Source of the DNA: Novosphingobium kaempferiae | GTDB lineage: Bacteria; Pseudomonadota; Alphaproteobacteria; Sphingomonadales; Sphingomonadaceae | Direction: 5' to 3' | Length of the DNA stretch: 64,000 nucleotides | Assembly (NCBI RefSeq): GCF_021227995.1 | Contig: NZ_CP089301.1 | Location: 2,480,001-2,544,000, forward strand | Shown: piece by piece, positions 26,008 to 35,216 of the stretch | Layout of the letters: each line of letters starts with the position of its first letter | Numbering within the stretch: the first letter of the stretch is position 1 | Program-made: the position numbers and the translations under genes | The notes under the pieces: generated by a model | The model's input: only the letters and a program-made list of their open reading frames with translations | Databases searched by the model: none | Told to the model about the DNA's origin: nothing

Positions 26008-27285
26008 TCAGCGGCGCGCCAGTTGTGCGCCGTTCGGGGCAATGGCGCCCTGCATCGGGCGTCCGTCGGCATAGGCGAAGCACTGCTGCCCGCGCTGCTT
26101 GACGGTGGAGCACATCGACTGCGCCGTGCTGCGGCCGAAGCCCTCTGCGGCGACGCGGTAATAGCGCTGGCCGTTCACGTCCGCCTCGATGATGCGCAGC
26201 TTGTGGCCGCGCAGCGACGGGTCGCGCTTCTGGAATATCCCCCAGGCCCGCTTCGCGCCCTCCATCGACCGGAACGACCCGAGCTGGACAAGGTGCGTCG
26301 AAGCCTCCGCACGGCGCTCCACGGCGGCCTTCGCAGGCGCCGGGGCCTTCTGCATCTTCGCGAGGCTGCCGTCGAACGCGCGCTCGATCGAACTGCGCCC
26401 CGACGCCTCGACCGGAGCCACCGGTGCAGCGGGAGCCTCGGCCACGTAGACCGGCGCGGCCTCTTCCACCGCAGGCAGTTCGGCGGGCGCGGCGACCGGC
26501 TCGGCCGAGGCCATCATCGCACGCGGTGTGTGATCGACACCATTCAGCGCCAGCGCGGTCGGCTGGCCCGGATCGAGGCGCAGCGGCGTGCCGAGCAGGC
26601 CCGCAACGCGCACGCGACCGGCATCGGCCCGGGCGTCAGGACGCGCACCGGCGGCCCATTCCTGCATCCGCGCGTCGAGATCGTCGCCCGCGACGTCCTG
26701 CGAGGCGATCACCCGCGCCTCGGCCCAGCGCCCGTCGAGCGCGTAGGCATAGGCGAGGTTCTGGCGCATCTTGGGGGTGTTCTCACCGCCGCGCACTGCC
26801 TCGGACAGCACCGTGACACCCTGCGCGGGCTGGCCCGCAAGGGCGAGCGCGAGGCCGTAGTCGCTCGCGGGAAGCTTGTCGGCAAAGCGCGCCAGCACAT
26901 CGCGCGCCTCGGCGCTGCGGCCCGACCCGACATAGGCGAGCGCGAGGCTGAGGCCGGTGCGCGGGCTGCGATCGCCCAGCGCCAGCGCGTCCTCGAAGGT
27001 GGTGGCAGCCGAATCGAAGCGTCCGGCGGCAAGGTAACCCTGCGCCAGCGCCGCGCGCGCCACGGCATCGTTGGGCGACTTGGCGACCCGCGCCTCGACC
27101 TTGGCGAGCGAGGCGTCGCTGACACCTTCGCCGATGCCCGTCACCGAACCGTCGGCGACGCGGGATCCGCCCGCGCTGGCGACCGAGGGCTGTCCGCCCG
27201 CGCAACCGGCGAGCAGCGCGGCAACCATCGCCGAGCACAAGGTGAAGCCCGCGGTCCGAGCGCTGCTGCTGTGGCGGTTCTTCAT
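26008..27285 (-). CDS. TPR and SPOR-domain lipoprotein
   Basis: A 425-residue protein with a lipoprotein signal (lipobox LLAGC near residue 27), four or more TPR-like repeats (SPNDAVARAALAQGYLAAG and following), a Pro/Ala/Glu-rich linker and a C-terminal SPOR domain beginning THLVQLGSFRSMEGAKRAW. SPOR domains bind denuded septal glycan, so the protein should sit in the envelope at division sites. The ATG at 27285 is chosen for its GGGGA about eight bases upstream; the gene follows parA by 15 bp in the same operon. Confidence 0.82.
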   Translation of the reverse strand: MKNRHSSSARTAGFTLCSAMVAALLAGCAGGQPSVASAGGSRVADGSVTGIGEGVSDASLAKVEARVAKSPNDAVARAALAQGYLAAGRFDSAATTFEDALALGDRSPRTGLSLALAYVGSGRSAEARDVLARFADKLPASDYGLALALAGQPAQGVTVLSEAVRGGENTPKMRQNLAYAYALDGRWAEARVIASQDVAGDDLDARMQEWAAGARPDARADAGRVRVAGLLGTPLRLDPGQPTALALNGVDHTPRAMMASAEPVAAPAELPAVEEAAPVYVAEAPAAPVAPVEASGRSSIERAFDGSLAKMQKAPAPAKAAVERRAEASTHLVQLGSFRSMEGAKRAWGIFQKRDPSLRGHKLRIIEADVNGQRYYRVAAEGFGRSTAQSMCSTVKQRGQQCFAYADGRPMQGAIAPNGAQLARR

Positions 27286-27300
27286 GGCCATTTTCCCCAA

Positions 27301-28023
27301 TCAGGCCGGTACGCGGCGGCCGAAGCCGCCTGCGGGGCGAAGCACGCCTCCCGGCACCGGCTGCCCTGCGGCGGCCGGTGCGGCGAAGATCGTGCGGCGG
27401 AAATTCTTTTCGAGGCGGTCGGCCACATAGGCCCACAGCGCCGCGACTTCGGCGGCGGAGCGACCGTTGGGGTCAACCTCCATGACGGTGCGGCCATCGA
27501 TCATCGAGGCCGCGAAATCGGTGCGCTGGTGCATGGTGACCGGCGCGACGGTGCCGTGCTGCGAGAGCGCGACGGCAGCCTCCGCCGTGATCCGCGCCTT
27601 GGGCGTGGCGCCGTTGACGACGAAGACCAGCGGCTTGCCCGAACGCTCGCACAGATCGACCGTCGCGCCCACCGCGCGCAGGTCGTGCGGGCTGGGGCGA
27701 GTCGGGATGACGATCAGTTCCGCCACCGCGATCACGCTCTGGATCGCCAGCGTGATCGCGGGCGGCGTGTCGATGACGGCAAGCTTGAAGCCCTGCTGGC
27801 GCAGCACCTGAAGGTCGGCGGCTAGCCGCGCCACGGTGGTCTGCGCGAAGGCCGGAGTCTCCGCCTCGCGCTCGTTCCACCAGTCGGACAGCGAGCCCTG
27901 CGGGTCGATGTCGATCAGCACCACGGGGCCTGCTCCCGCACGCTCCGCCTGCACGGCGAGGTGGCCGGACAGCGTGGTCTTGCCCGATCCGCCCTTCTGC
28001 GATGCCAAAGCCAGTACGCGCAA
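27301..28023 (-). CDS. Orphan ParA/MinD-family ATPase
   Basis: A 240-residue P-loop ATPase with the deviant Walker A motif KGGSGKTT (residues 10-17), Walker A' LIDIDPQGSLSDW and Walker B LAVIDTPPA. No ParB partner or parS-like site is near, so it is not the chromosome partition ParA. Orphan members position envelope machines or protein clusters by ATP-driven surface gradients. Co-transcription with a septal SPOR lipoprotein suggests a cell-pole or division-linked role, which is inference. Confidence 0.88.
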   Translation of the reverse strand: MRVLALASQKGGSGKTTLSGHLAVQAERAGAGPVVLIDIDPQGSLSDWWNEREAETPAFAQTTVARLAADLQVLRQQGFKLAVIDTPPAITLAIQSVIAVAELIVIPTRPSPHDLRAVGATVDLCERSGKPLVFVVNGATPKARITAEAAVALSQHGTVAPVTMHQRTDFAASMIDGRTVMEVDPNGRSAAEVAALWAYVADRLEKNFRRTIFAAPAAAGQPVPGGVLRPAGGFGRRVPA

Positions 28024-28303
28024 AACAAAGCCCCCTTTGCGGGCGGCGTGCGACGGGCGCGCCTCCCTCAGCCCCGGGAGTGCCAGATCGTTCCTAATTT
28101 ACGGTTAATTGCTTAGATGCGCGGTAGTGAGCCACAGAGGGGCCTTTCCGGGACGGTATCACCATCCACGACCCGTTAACTCTTCACATGTACCCATATC
28201 CGCGCTTCATAGTGGGAACGGGGCGCGCTTCGTGCTGGCGCGGCGCACCCTGTTATGCCTACTGGAACGGCCATTGCAGGGACAGCACCGGAACCCCGAC
28301 GAC

Positions 28304-29461
28304 GTGAGCAAGATTCTCCCGATACTGACTGCCGCCGCGATGGGCCTTGTCGCCTCCGGGGCACTGGCGGCCCCGGCTGCGCTGACGGACGTCAAGGCCG
28401 GCGTCGATGCCTGGGCCAACGGTAACTACGACGCCGCGATCGGCGTGTGGCGTCCGCTGGCCGACAAGGGCGACGCCGACGCCATGTTCAACCTCGCGCA
28501 GGCCTACAAGCTGGGTCGCGGCGTGCCGCTCGACCTCACCCGGGCCGAGGATCTCTACGGCAAGGCGGCGGCGAAGGGCCATGTGCAGGCCGGGGACGCC
28601 TACGGCCTGCTGCTGTTCCAGCGCGGCGAACGCCAGCGCGCCCTGCCCTATATCGAAAGCTCCGCCTCGCGCGGCGATCCGCGCGCGCAGTACATCCTGG
28701 GCGTCGCGCACTTCAACGGCGACATCGTGAAGAAGGACTGGGTGCGCGCCTATGCCCTCACCAGCCTTGCCCGGCAGGCCGGACTACCGCAGGCGACCAG
28801 CGCGCTGACGCAGATGGATTCGTACATCCCGCTCGCCGACCGGCAGAAGAGCGTGGTCCTTGCCCAGCAGATCGCCGCGCAGGCGCAGGCCAACCGCCAG
28901 CGCCTCAGCGCCTCGGCGGAACTGGGCACCGGCCTCGCCGTGACGGACCCCGCCCCTGCCCGCGCGCCGGAGATCGTGGAACCGCAGAAAGCCGTCACAG
29001 AAGCCTCGCGCGTCGCCGGAACCGACAGCCCCGCGACCGCCGGTGCGGACTATGCGAAGCCGCGCAGCGCTCCGCCGATGGCCGTGCCCCGCCCGCCGCT
29101 GCCGACAGCGACCCCGGCGAAAGTCGCAGCAGCGCCGGTTGCGCCCAAGGCGGTCACGCCGAAGCCTGCGCCTCAGACCGCCGCCAAACCGGAACCGAAA
29201 CCGGCTCCCAAGCCCGCCCCGGCGGTCGCCTCCGGGCCGTGGCGCGTCCAGCTTGGGGCGTTCGGTGTCGCGGGCAATGCCGAGGCGCTCTGGACCAAGA
29301 TCAAGGGCCGTCCCGAACTGGCCGGGCATCCGCGCGCCCTCGTGCCCGCAGGACGCCTGACCAAGCTTCAGGCCACCGGCTATGCATCCAAGGCAGAGGC
29401 TGATGCCGCCTGCGCCCGCCTCACCGCAGGTGGCTTCGGGTGCCTGCCGAGCAGGGACTGA
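28304..29461 (+). CDS. Sel1-repeat and SPOR-domain exported protein
   Basis: A 385-residue protein. The GTG at 28304 starts a signal peptide (SKILPILTAAAMGLVASGALA). Three Sel1-like repeats follow (DADAMFNLAQAYKLGRGVP, DPRAQYILGVAHFNGD and neighbours), then a long Pro/Ala/Lys linker, then a SPOR domain from GPWRVQLGAFGVAGNAEALW. It probably binds septal peptidoglycan. The arrangement mirrors the divergent TPR-SPOR protein. The last 22 bases overlap the next gene. Confidence 0.82.
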   Translation: MSKILPILTAAAMGLVASGALAAPAALTDVKAGVDAWANGNYDAAIGVWRPLADKGDADAMFNLAQAYKLGRGVPLDLTRAEDLYGKAAAKGHVQAGDAYGLLLFQRGERQRALPYIESSASRGDPRAQYILGVAHFNGDIVKKDWVRAYALTSLARQAGLPQATSALTQMDSYIPLADRQKSVVLAQQIAAQAQANRQRLSASAELGTGLAVTDPAPARAPEIVEPQKAVTEASRVAGTDSPATAGADYAKPRSAPPMAVPRPPLPTATPAKVAAAPVAPKAVTPKPAPQTAAKPEPKPAPKPAPAVASGPWRVQLGAFGVAGNAEALWTKIKGRPELAGHPRALVPAGRLTKLQATGYASKAEADAACARLTAGGFGCLPSRD

Positions 29462-30720
29462 TCCTCCCGGCCCTCGCCGAAGAGGACGCACCCGCCGCCG
29501 CACCCGCGCGGCTGGCGACGCTCGACCTGATTCGCGGCGTCGCCGTGCTCGGCATCCTGGCGATCAACATCGCCGGGTTCGCCGGGCCGATGATCGGCAC
29601 GACCACGCCCAACCTGCCGCGTCCCGTCGGCGCGCTGGACGAGGCGGCGTGGGCGCTCGGCTTCTTCGTGTTCGAAGGCAAGATGCGCGCGCTCTTCACG
29701 CTGCTGTTCGGCGCGGGGCTGATGCTGTTCTGGGAGCGGGCCGAGGCCGCCGGGCGCGACGGCGATCTCCTGCAACTGCGCCGCCTCGGCTGGCTGCTGC
29801 TGTTCGGCACCGCCCACTACGTCCTGCTGTGGTGGGGCGACATCCTGTTCCTCTACGCCGCCTGCGGGATCGCGGCGCTGCTGATGCGCCCGATGAGCGA
29901 CCGCGCGCTGCTGTGGATCGCGCTCGCGCTCTACTACGCCTGGCACATCTGGGGCATGTTCGACGCCGCAGACGCGATCGACGCCGAGAACGCGGTGCGC
30001 CTGCACACCGCCACCGCCGAACAGTTGCGCCTCCTCGCCGGACGGATCGAGCCGATGCAGGCCTGGGCGGCGCAGGAACTGCGTGAAAGCACGCTCGGCT
30101 GGCTGGATCTGGTCCACGTCAAGCTGGTCGAGCGGCCCTTATGGCAGATTCAGATGGTGTCGGGCGCGTTCTCGGAGACGCTGCCGCTGATGCTGGTCGG
30201 CATCGTCCTCTACCGACGCGGCTTCTTCGACGACCGCCTGCCGAGGAAACAACTGGTAGAGGTCTCGCTGGCCTGCACGTTCGCAGGACTGGCGCTGACG
30301 GCGATGTTCCTCGGCTGGGCATGGCCGCGCCACTTCCCGCCCGTGGCGATGCAGGCGGCGCTCGTCTGGGGCCTCGCCATGCCGCACCTGCTGGGCGGGA
30401 TCGGCTATGCCGGGCTGCTCGTCCTCGCCGCACCGCGCCTCGCCGCGACCCGGCTCGGCCAGCGACTCGCCGACGCCGGACGGATGGCATTCAGCAACTA
30501 CGTGCTCACCAGCCTGGTCATGACGTTCGCGTTCTACGGCTGGGGATTGGGCCTCTACGGGCAGTTCCATAGCATGGGGCAATGGCTCTTCGTGCTGGGC
30601 GGCTGGGCGCTCATGCTGGGCTGGAGCCCGCTGTGGCTGCGGCATTTCCGACGCGGGCCGCTGGAATGGCTGTGGCGCAGCCTCGTCGAGCACAAGGTGC
30701 TGAACAATCGTCTAGCCTGA
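29440..30720 (+). CDS. DUF418 (YeiB-like) multi-pass membrane protein
   Basis: A 426-residue protein with about ten hydrophobic helices. Conserved DUF418 features are RLATLDLIRGVAVLGILAIN near the N-terminus, the GKMRALFTLLFGAGLML block, and in the C-terminal domain GRMAFSNYVLTSLVM with a Trp/Gly-rich end. The related acyltransferase-like fold hints at transfer of groups across the membrane, but no activity is proven for this family. The GTG at 29440 is used; it overlaps the preceding SPOR gene. Confidence 0.85.
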   Translation: MPAEQGLILPALAEEDAPAAAPARLATLDLIRGVAVLGILAINIAGFAGPMIGTTTPNLPRPVGALDEAAWALGFFVFEGKMRALFTLLFGAGLMLFWERAEAAGRDGDLLQLRRLGWLLLFGTAHYVLLWWGDILFLYAACGIAALLMRPMSDRALLWIALALYYAWHIWGMFDAADAIDAENAVRLHTATAEQLRLLAGRIEPMQAWAAQELRESTLGWLDLVHVKLVERPLWQIQMVSGAFSETLPLMLVGIVLYRRGFFDDRLPRKQLVEVSLACTFAGLALTAMFLGWAWPRHFPPVAMQAALVWGLAMPHLLGGIGYAGLLVLAAPRLAATRLGQRLADAGRMAFSNYVLTSLVMTFAFYGWGLGLYGQFHSMGQWLFVLGGWALMLGWSPLWLRHFRRGPLEWLWRSLVEHKVLNNRLA

Positions 30721-30735
30721 TGCAAAATATGCTAT

Positions 30736-30762
30736 TGCGATCCATTCGCACTCGCATATATT
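30736..30762 (+). promoter_or_regulatory. Promoter with Fur-like operator upstream of bfd
   Basis: TTGCGA (30735-30740) and TATATT (30757-30762) form a sigma-70-like promoter with a 16-bp spacer. The palindrome TGCGA-TCCAT-TCGCA (30736-30750) overlaps it and resembles alphaproteobacterial Fur boxes (TGC-rich arms around a short AT-rich centre). Its position would block RNA polymerase when iron is plentiful. Confidence 0.5.
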
Positions 30763-30786
30763 GGGACGGGAATAGAGGATTCGCTC

Positions 30787-30981
30787 ATGTACGTGTGCAT
30801 CTGCAATGCCATCCGGGAAACCGAACTTCGCTGCGCCGCCCGCCGCATCCGCGGTGACGCCGAAGCGATCTACGGTGCCCTCGGACGCACGCCGCAGTGC
30901 CGCCAGTGCCTGGACGAAGCCGAAGACATCATCGCCGAGGAGCATTCCTCGGCTGGAATGGGAATAGCTGCCGCCGCGTAA
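30787..30981 (+). CDS. bfd: Bacterioferritin-associated ferredoxin
   Basis: A 64-residue BFD-like [2Fe-2S] protein. Cysteines C4 and C6 (MYVCICNAI) and C38 and C41 (PQCRQCLDEA) bind the cluster. It reduces ferric iron in bacterioferritin so that it can be released under iron starvation. The bfr gene follows 72 bp downstream. The Fur-like operator fits the usual iron-repressed control of bfd. Confidence 0.9.
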   Translation: MYVCICNAIRETELRCAARRIRGDAEAIYGALGRTPQCRQCLDEAEDIIAEEHSSAGMGIAAAA

Positions 30982-31053
30982 TTCATGACCTGACTTGCCC
31001 GACTCACCTTTGCCGACTATAGGCCGCGGCTCCAGCATAGGAGTTTCCGCGCG

Positions 31054-31542
31054 ATGAAGGGCGACCTCAAGGTTATCGAGTTTCTGAACAAGGCGCTGTT
31101 CAACGAGCTCACCGCAATCAACCAGTACTGGCTGCACTACCGCATGCTGGACAACTGGGGCATCAAGAAGCTCGCCGAGTACGAGCGTCATGAGTCGATC
31201 GACGAGATGAAGCACGCCGACGTGCTCGCCGACCGCATCCTCTATCTCGATGGCCTCCCCAACTTCCAGAACCTGGGCAAGCTGCGCGTCGGCGAGACGG
31301 TCGAGGAAATCCTCAAGGCCGACCTCGCGCTCGAATACGATGCGATCCCGATGCTCAAGGAAGCCATCGCCCACTGCGAGAGCGTGCGCGACTTCGTCAG
31401 CCGCGAGATCTTCGCGCGCATCCTCGAGAGCGAGGAAGAGCACGTCGACTTCCTCGAAAAACAGTTCGACATGATCGCCCGCATGGGCATCCAGAACTAC
31501 TGCCAGCTCCAGAGCAAGCCGGCCGGCGAATCCGAGTCGTAA
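31054..31542 (+). CDS. bfr: Bacterioferritin
   Basis: A 162-residue four-helix ferritin. All ferroxidase ligands are at canonical positions: E18, E51, H54, E94, E127 and H130, together with the heme ligand M52. Twenty-four subunits form a shell that oxidises and stores iron, with heme between subunit pairs. It is preceded by bfd, its electron donor. Confidence 0.96.
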   Translation: MKGDLKVIEFLNKALFNELTAINQYWLHYRMLDNWGIKKLAEYERHESIDEMKHADVLADRILYLDGLPNFQNLGKLRVGETVEEILKADLALEYDAIPMLKEAIAHCESVRDFVSREIFARILESEEEHVDFLEKQFDMIARMGIQNYCQLQSKPAGESES

Positions 31543-31571
31543 TTCTCGCGTACCCCTGACAACGGGAACCG

Positions 31572-31607
31572 CCGCTCCTGCCGTCATTTATTGGCTGGCA
31601 GGAGCGG
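31572..31607. other. Stem-loop after bfr
   Basis: CCGCTCCTGCC and GGCAGGAGCGG form a perfect 11-bp stem around a 14-base AT-rich loop, without a T run on either strand. It may be an mRNA 3'-end stabiliser or a weak terminator. Confidence 0.5.
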
Positions 31608-31629
31608 TGTCGCGTTGTAAGGGGGAAGA

Positions 31630-32784
31630 ATGGGTTCGGAAGACAACAGCGGTTTCGAGATCGAGGACATCGGCTTCGCCGTCCTCGTAGTGCTCATTTC
31701 CCTCGCCGCAGCGTACCTGCTGGCCCCTTACTTCGGGGCAGTTCTGTGGGGTGTGGTCGCGGCGATCATGTTCCAGCCGATGACGGCAAAGCTGGCCGCG
31801 CGGCTGAACGGTCGCAAGAACCTTGCCGCCTCGATCGTGCTGTTCGGGCTGATCGCGCTCTTCGTGATCCCGACGATCCTGCTCGGCATCAGCCTCGTCA
31901 ACGAGGCGACGGCGCTCTACCAGAAGATCACCAGCGGCCAGATCGACTTCGGCCGCATCATGCAGCAGATCCAGAACGCGATGCCCCGCCGCGTGCGCGG
32001 CCTCGTCGCCGAATACGGCCTCAACGACTTCGAGACGATCCGCCGCCAGTTCGGCTCCAGCATCACCAGCGGCCTGCAAACCGTCGCCGGGCGCGTGCTC
32101 TCTGTCGGCCAGGGCGCGCTGAGCTTCGTCGCGGCGCTGGGCGTGATGCTATACCTCAGCTACTTCCTGCTGCGCGACGGCGACCGCTATGGCGACATGG
32201 TGCGCACCAGCCTGCCGCTGCGCGCCGACACCCGCGATTCGCTGATCCAGAACTTCCTGCTCGTCGTGCGCGCCACGATGCGCGGTACGGTGGTCGTCGC
32301 GGTCGTTCAGGGCTTCCTTGGTGGCGTTCTGTTCTCGGCTCTGGGCATCGAAGGCGCGCTGATCTGGGGCGTGCTGATGGGCTTCTTCTCGCTGCTCCCC
32401 GCCGTCGGCACCGGCATCATTTGGGTGCCCGTGGCGATCTACCTCGGCGCGACCGGAGACATGGTGAAGGCCGGAATCGTGGTGTTCTGCGGCGTCTTCA
32501 TCATCGGCATGGTCGACAACGTGCTGCGCCCGATCCTCGTCGGCCGCGACACCCGCCTGCCCGACTTCGTGGTGCTGATCGCGACGCTTTCGGGGCTGGA
32601 ACTGTTCGGCCTCAACGGCTTCATCATCGGCCCGGTCATCGCCGCGCTGTTCATCGCGGTGTGGAACCAGCACCGCGACCGGCGCAAAGCCAAGGTCGCT
32701 GTGGCAGAGGGCTCTCCGGTGCCGGTGCAAACCGAGGCGGCAGCGGCCAAGGCTGCCGAAGAGGCAGTGGCGCATCCGTCGTAG
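31630..32784 (+). CDS. AI-2E family (TqsA/PerM-like) permease
   Basis: A 384-residue membrane protein with paired N-terminal helices, a soluble middle part (about residues 95-140) and a C-terminal helix bundle containing the family block LIWGVLMGFFSLLPAVGTGIIWVP and NVLRPILVGRDTRLP. The family includes the AI-2 exporter TqsA and Na+/H+ exchangers; the substrate here is unknown. The C-terminal 45 residues are Ala/Glu-rich and probably disordered. The gene is monocistronic. Confidence 0.88.
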   Translation: MGSEDNSGFEIEDIGFAVLVVLISLAAAYLLAPYFGAVLWGVVAAIMFQPMTAKLAARLNGRKNLAASIVLFGLIALFVIPTILLGISLVNEATALYQKITSGQIDFGRIMQQIQNAMPRRVRGLVAEYGLNDFETIRRQFGSSITSGLQTVAGRVLSVGQGALSFVAALGVMLYLSYFLLRDGDRYGDMVRTSLPLRADTRDSLIQNFLLVVRATMRGTVVVAVVQGFLGGVLFSALGIEGALIWGVLMGFFSLLPAVGTGIIWVPVAIYLGATGDMVKAGIVVFCGVFIIGMVDNVLRPILVGRDTRLPDFVVLIATLSGLELFGLNGFIIGPVIAALFIAVWNQHRDRRKAKVAVAEGSPVPVQTEAAAAKAAEEAVAHPS

Positions 32785-32810
32785 ACGGGTAGCCGCCGCC
32801 TCTCACCCAT

Positions 32811-32887
32811 TCGTCTTTGCGAGCGTAGCGAAGCAATCCAGCGGCATGGGCCGACCGTGGATTGCTTCGCTACGCTCGCAAAGACGA
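32811..32887. repeat. Perfect 30-bp inverted repeat with 17-bp loop
   Basis: The arms 32811-32840 and 32858-32887 are exact inverse copies, containing TGCGAGCGTAGCGAAGCAAT, a word known as a dispersed repeat in many bacteria. It lies between the convergent AI-2E permease and der genes and could also act as a terminator-like hairpin. Confidence 0.9.
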
Positions 32888-32910
32888 AATGTGGCGACCT
32901 TTCGGCCCCA

Positions 32911-34290
32911 TCAGTCCTTCTTGAACGGGTTCTTCGCGCTGCGCAGGTTCAGGCGGATCGGCACCGATTCGAAGCCCAGTTCACGCCGCATCCCGTTGAT
33001 GAGATAGCGCTTGTAGCTCTCCGGCAGCAGGTCGAGGCGGGTGCCGAACACCACGAAGCCCGGCGGGCGGGTCTTGGCCTGCGTGATGTAGCGCAGCTTG
33101 ATGCGCTTGCCGCCCGGCGCCGGCGGCGGGTTGGCGGCCAGCGCATCGTCGAACCAGCGGTTGAGCGCCGAAGTCGGCACGCGCTTGTTCCACGCCTCGC
33201 GAATGTCGAAGGCGGCGGCGATCAGATCGTCCAGCCCCTTGCCCGTGCGTGCCGAGACCGCCAGCAGCGGCAGCCCGCGGACCTGCGCCAGCCCATCGTC
33301 GAGCGCGCCGCGAATGCCGTTGAACAGGCCCGAGGCATCCTCGGCCACGTCCCACTTGTTGATCGCGATCATCAGCGCGCGGCCTTCCTCCAGCACCTTG
33401 GAGGCGATCGTCAGATCCTGATGCTCCAGACCGCGCGTGGCGTCGAGCAGCAGCACGACCACTTCGGCGAAGTCGATCGCATGTCGCGCGTCGGCAACGG
33501 CGAGGCGTTCCAGCTTCTCGGTCACGTTGGCGCGCTTGCGCATGCCCGCCGTGTCGATCAGGTGGACCTGCCGCACGTCCTTGGTCTTCGGGTCGGTCCA
33601 GTCCCAGTGAATGGTGATCGAATCGCGGGTGATTCCCGCTTCCGGCCCGGTCAGCAGGCGATCCTCGCCCAGCAGCTTGTTGATCAGCGTGGACTTGCCC
33701 GCGTTCGGACGACCGACGATCGCCAGCTTGAGCGGCGCGCGCAGGCGCGCTTCCTCGTCCTCTTCCTCCTCGAACTCCGGCTCTTCGGGCTGGAGCGGGT
33801 CGAGGTGCGGCAGCAGCGCCTCGAACAGGTCGGCCATGCCCTCGCCATGCTCGGCGGAGATGCCGACGGGATCGCCAAGGCCCAGCGAATAGGCCTCCAG
33901 CAGTCCGCCCTCACCCGCACGGCCTTCGGCCTTGTTGGCCAGCAGGATCACCGGCACCGGCGAGGAACGCAGCCAATTGCCGATCTCGTCATCGAGCGGA
34001 GTCAGCCCAGAGCGGGCGTCAACCACGAACAACGCGACGTCCGCCGTCTCCAGCGCCGCTTCGGTCTGCTTGCGCATGCGACCGGGCAAAGTCTCGGCCT
34101 CGTCATCCTCCCAGCCGGCGGTGTCGACGATCTGGAATTTCAGGCCCAGCAGTTCCGCGTCGCCGAAGCGACGGTCGCGCGTGACGCCCGGCTGGTCGTC
34201 GACCAGAGCGAGCTTCTTGCCGACGAGTCGGTTGAACAGCGTGGACTTGCCGACGTTGGGTCGGCCGATGATGATGACTTGGGGAAGCAT
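32911..34290 (-). CDS. der: Ribosome assembly GTPase Der (EngA)
   Basis: A 459-residue protein with two tandem GTPase domains: G1 motifs GRPNVGKST (first) and GRPNAGKST (second), G3 DTAGW and DTAGM, G4 NKAEG (variant of NKxD) and NKWD, followed by the KH-like C-terminal domain. Der is needed for 50S subunit maturation. The ATG at 34290 is the homology-supported start (MLPQVIIIGRPN); the frame runs on upstream without support. An acidic insert (EFEEEEDEEA) separates the two domains. Confidence 0.95.
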   Translation of the reverse strand: MLPQVIIIGRPNVGKSTLFNRLVGKKLALVDDQPGVTRDRRFGDAELLGLKFQIVDTAGWEDDEAETLPGRMRKQTEAALETADVALFVVDARSGLTPLDDEIGNWLRSSPVPVILLANKAEGRAGEGGLLEAYSLGLGDPVGISAEHGEGMADLFEALLPHLDPLQPEEPEFEEEEDEEARLRAPLKLAIVGRPNAGKSTLINKLLGEDRLLTGPEAGITRDSITIHWDWTDPKTKDVRQVHLIDTAGMRKRANVTEKLERLAVADARHAIDFAEVVVLLLDATRGLEHQDLTIASKVLEEGRALMIAINKWDVAEDASGLFNGIRGALDDGLAQVRGLPLLAVSARTGKGLDDLIAAAFDIREAWNKRVPTSALNRWFDDALAANPPPAPGGKRIKLRYITQAKTRPPGFVVFGTRLDLLPESYKRYLINGMRRELGFESVPIRLNLRSAKNPFKKD

Positions 34291-34499
34291 GATCGGATGC
34301 GCTTGGGCATTTTCGGCGGTTTTGGCAAGCATTGCGTAAGAATGACCCGAAGCGGCACATCGGCGCATTAACGAATCCACAAACGATTGCTGTCACATTT
34401 TTGCGTGGATCGGATGGAAAGGCGCGGAACCTTTCCCGCTCTCGCCGTTAACCAACCCCGGAAGACGCACGTCAATGTTCCGAGGGCAAAACGGCGTAC

Positions 34500-35150
34500 A
34501 TGAGGGTTTACGCAAAGATCACCGCTGCAGCGCTGGCCGCTGCGCTCCTGCTGCCGGCGGCCGCCATGGCCCGCACCTCCATCGACGTCGATGGCGATGC
34601 GGACGTCGCCGCCTCGCTCACCGCACCCAAGGCGCCGGGCTATCTGGAATGCGTGCCTTATGCGCGCACCACGTCCGGCATCCAGATCTACGGCGATGCG
34701 TGGACTTGGTGGGGCCAGGCGCGCAGCCGCTACGCCACCGGCAGCACGCCGCGCGTCGGCGCAGTGATGGCGATCAAGCCCTTCAACAATTCGAAGCTCG
34801 GCCACGTCGCCACCGTCAGCCGACTGGTCGATTCGCGCACCGTGCTGCTGAGCCACGCCAACTGGTCGGTCCCCGGCGCGGTGGAGCGCAACGTCACCGC
34901 CCTCGACGTGTCGCCGAACAACGACTGGAGCGAAGTGCGCATCTGGTACGGCCCGTCGCAGAACCTCGGCAATACGCACTGGCCGGTCTCGGGCTTCATC
35001 TACAACGCCAGGCCCGGCGCGAAGCTGCGCGATGTCGCTCCCGTCGAGCCCCGCGCCGAATCCCGGCTGGCTGAATCGCCGCGCAAGGCGCCCAGCAAAA
35101 AGGGCCGCCGCAGCGACCCTATCGGCGACATCATCGCCGCATCCCACTAA
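34500..35150 (+). CDS. Secreted CHAP-domain peptidoglycan hydrolase
   Basis: A 216-residue protein with a signal peptide ending AAAMA. The CHAP domain has the catalytic Cys in YLECVPYAR, the catalytic His in LGHVATVSRLV, and a third conserved site in LLSHANW. CHAP enzymes cut stem peptides or the MurNAc-Ala bond; in alphaproteobacteria short CHAP proteins are linked to cell separation. The tail is basic (KAPSKKGRRSD). It is divergent from der and ends at the terminator at 35166-35203. Confidence 0.85.
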   Translation: MRVYAKITAAALAAALLLPAAAMARTSIDVDGDADVAASLTAPKAPGYLECVPYARTTSGIQIYGDAWTWWGQARSRYATGSTPRVGAVMAIKPFNNSKLGHVATVSRLVDSRTVLLSHANWSVPGAVERNVTALDVSPNNDWSEVRIWYGPSQNLGNTHWPVSGFIYNARPGAKLRDVAPVEPRAESRLAESPRKAPSKKGRRSDPIGDIIAASH

Positions 35151-35165
35151 GCCCTCACCCCTCCG

Positions 35166-35203
35166 AAAAGCGCGCCACAGCCCTGCTGCGGCGCGCTTTT
35201 TCG
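35166..35203. terminator. Bidirectional terminator between the CHAP and DUF3297 genes
   Basis: AAAAGCGCGCC and GGCGCGCTTTT form a strong stem around a 13-base loop with A and T runs outside. It serves both converging genes. Confidence 0.85.
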
Positions 35204-35216
35204 TTGGAGCGCGAGG

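Noticed and set aside
27301..28023. Chromosome partition locus with ParA
   Set aside because: No parB, parS-like sequence or gidAB genes nearby; the protein is treated as an orphan ParA-type ATPase.
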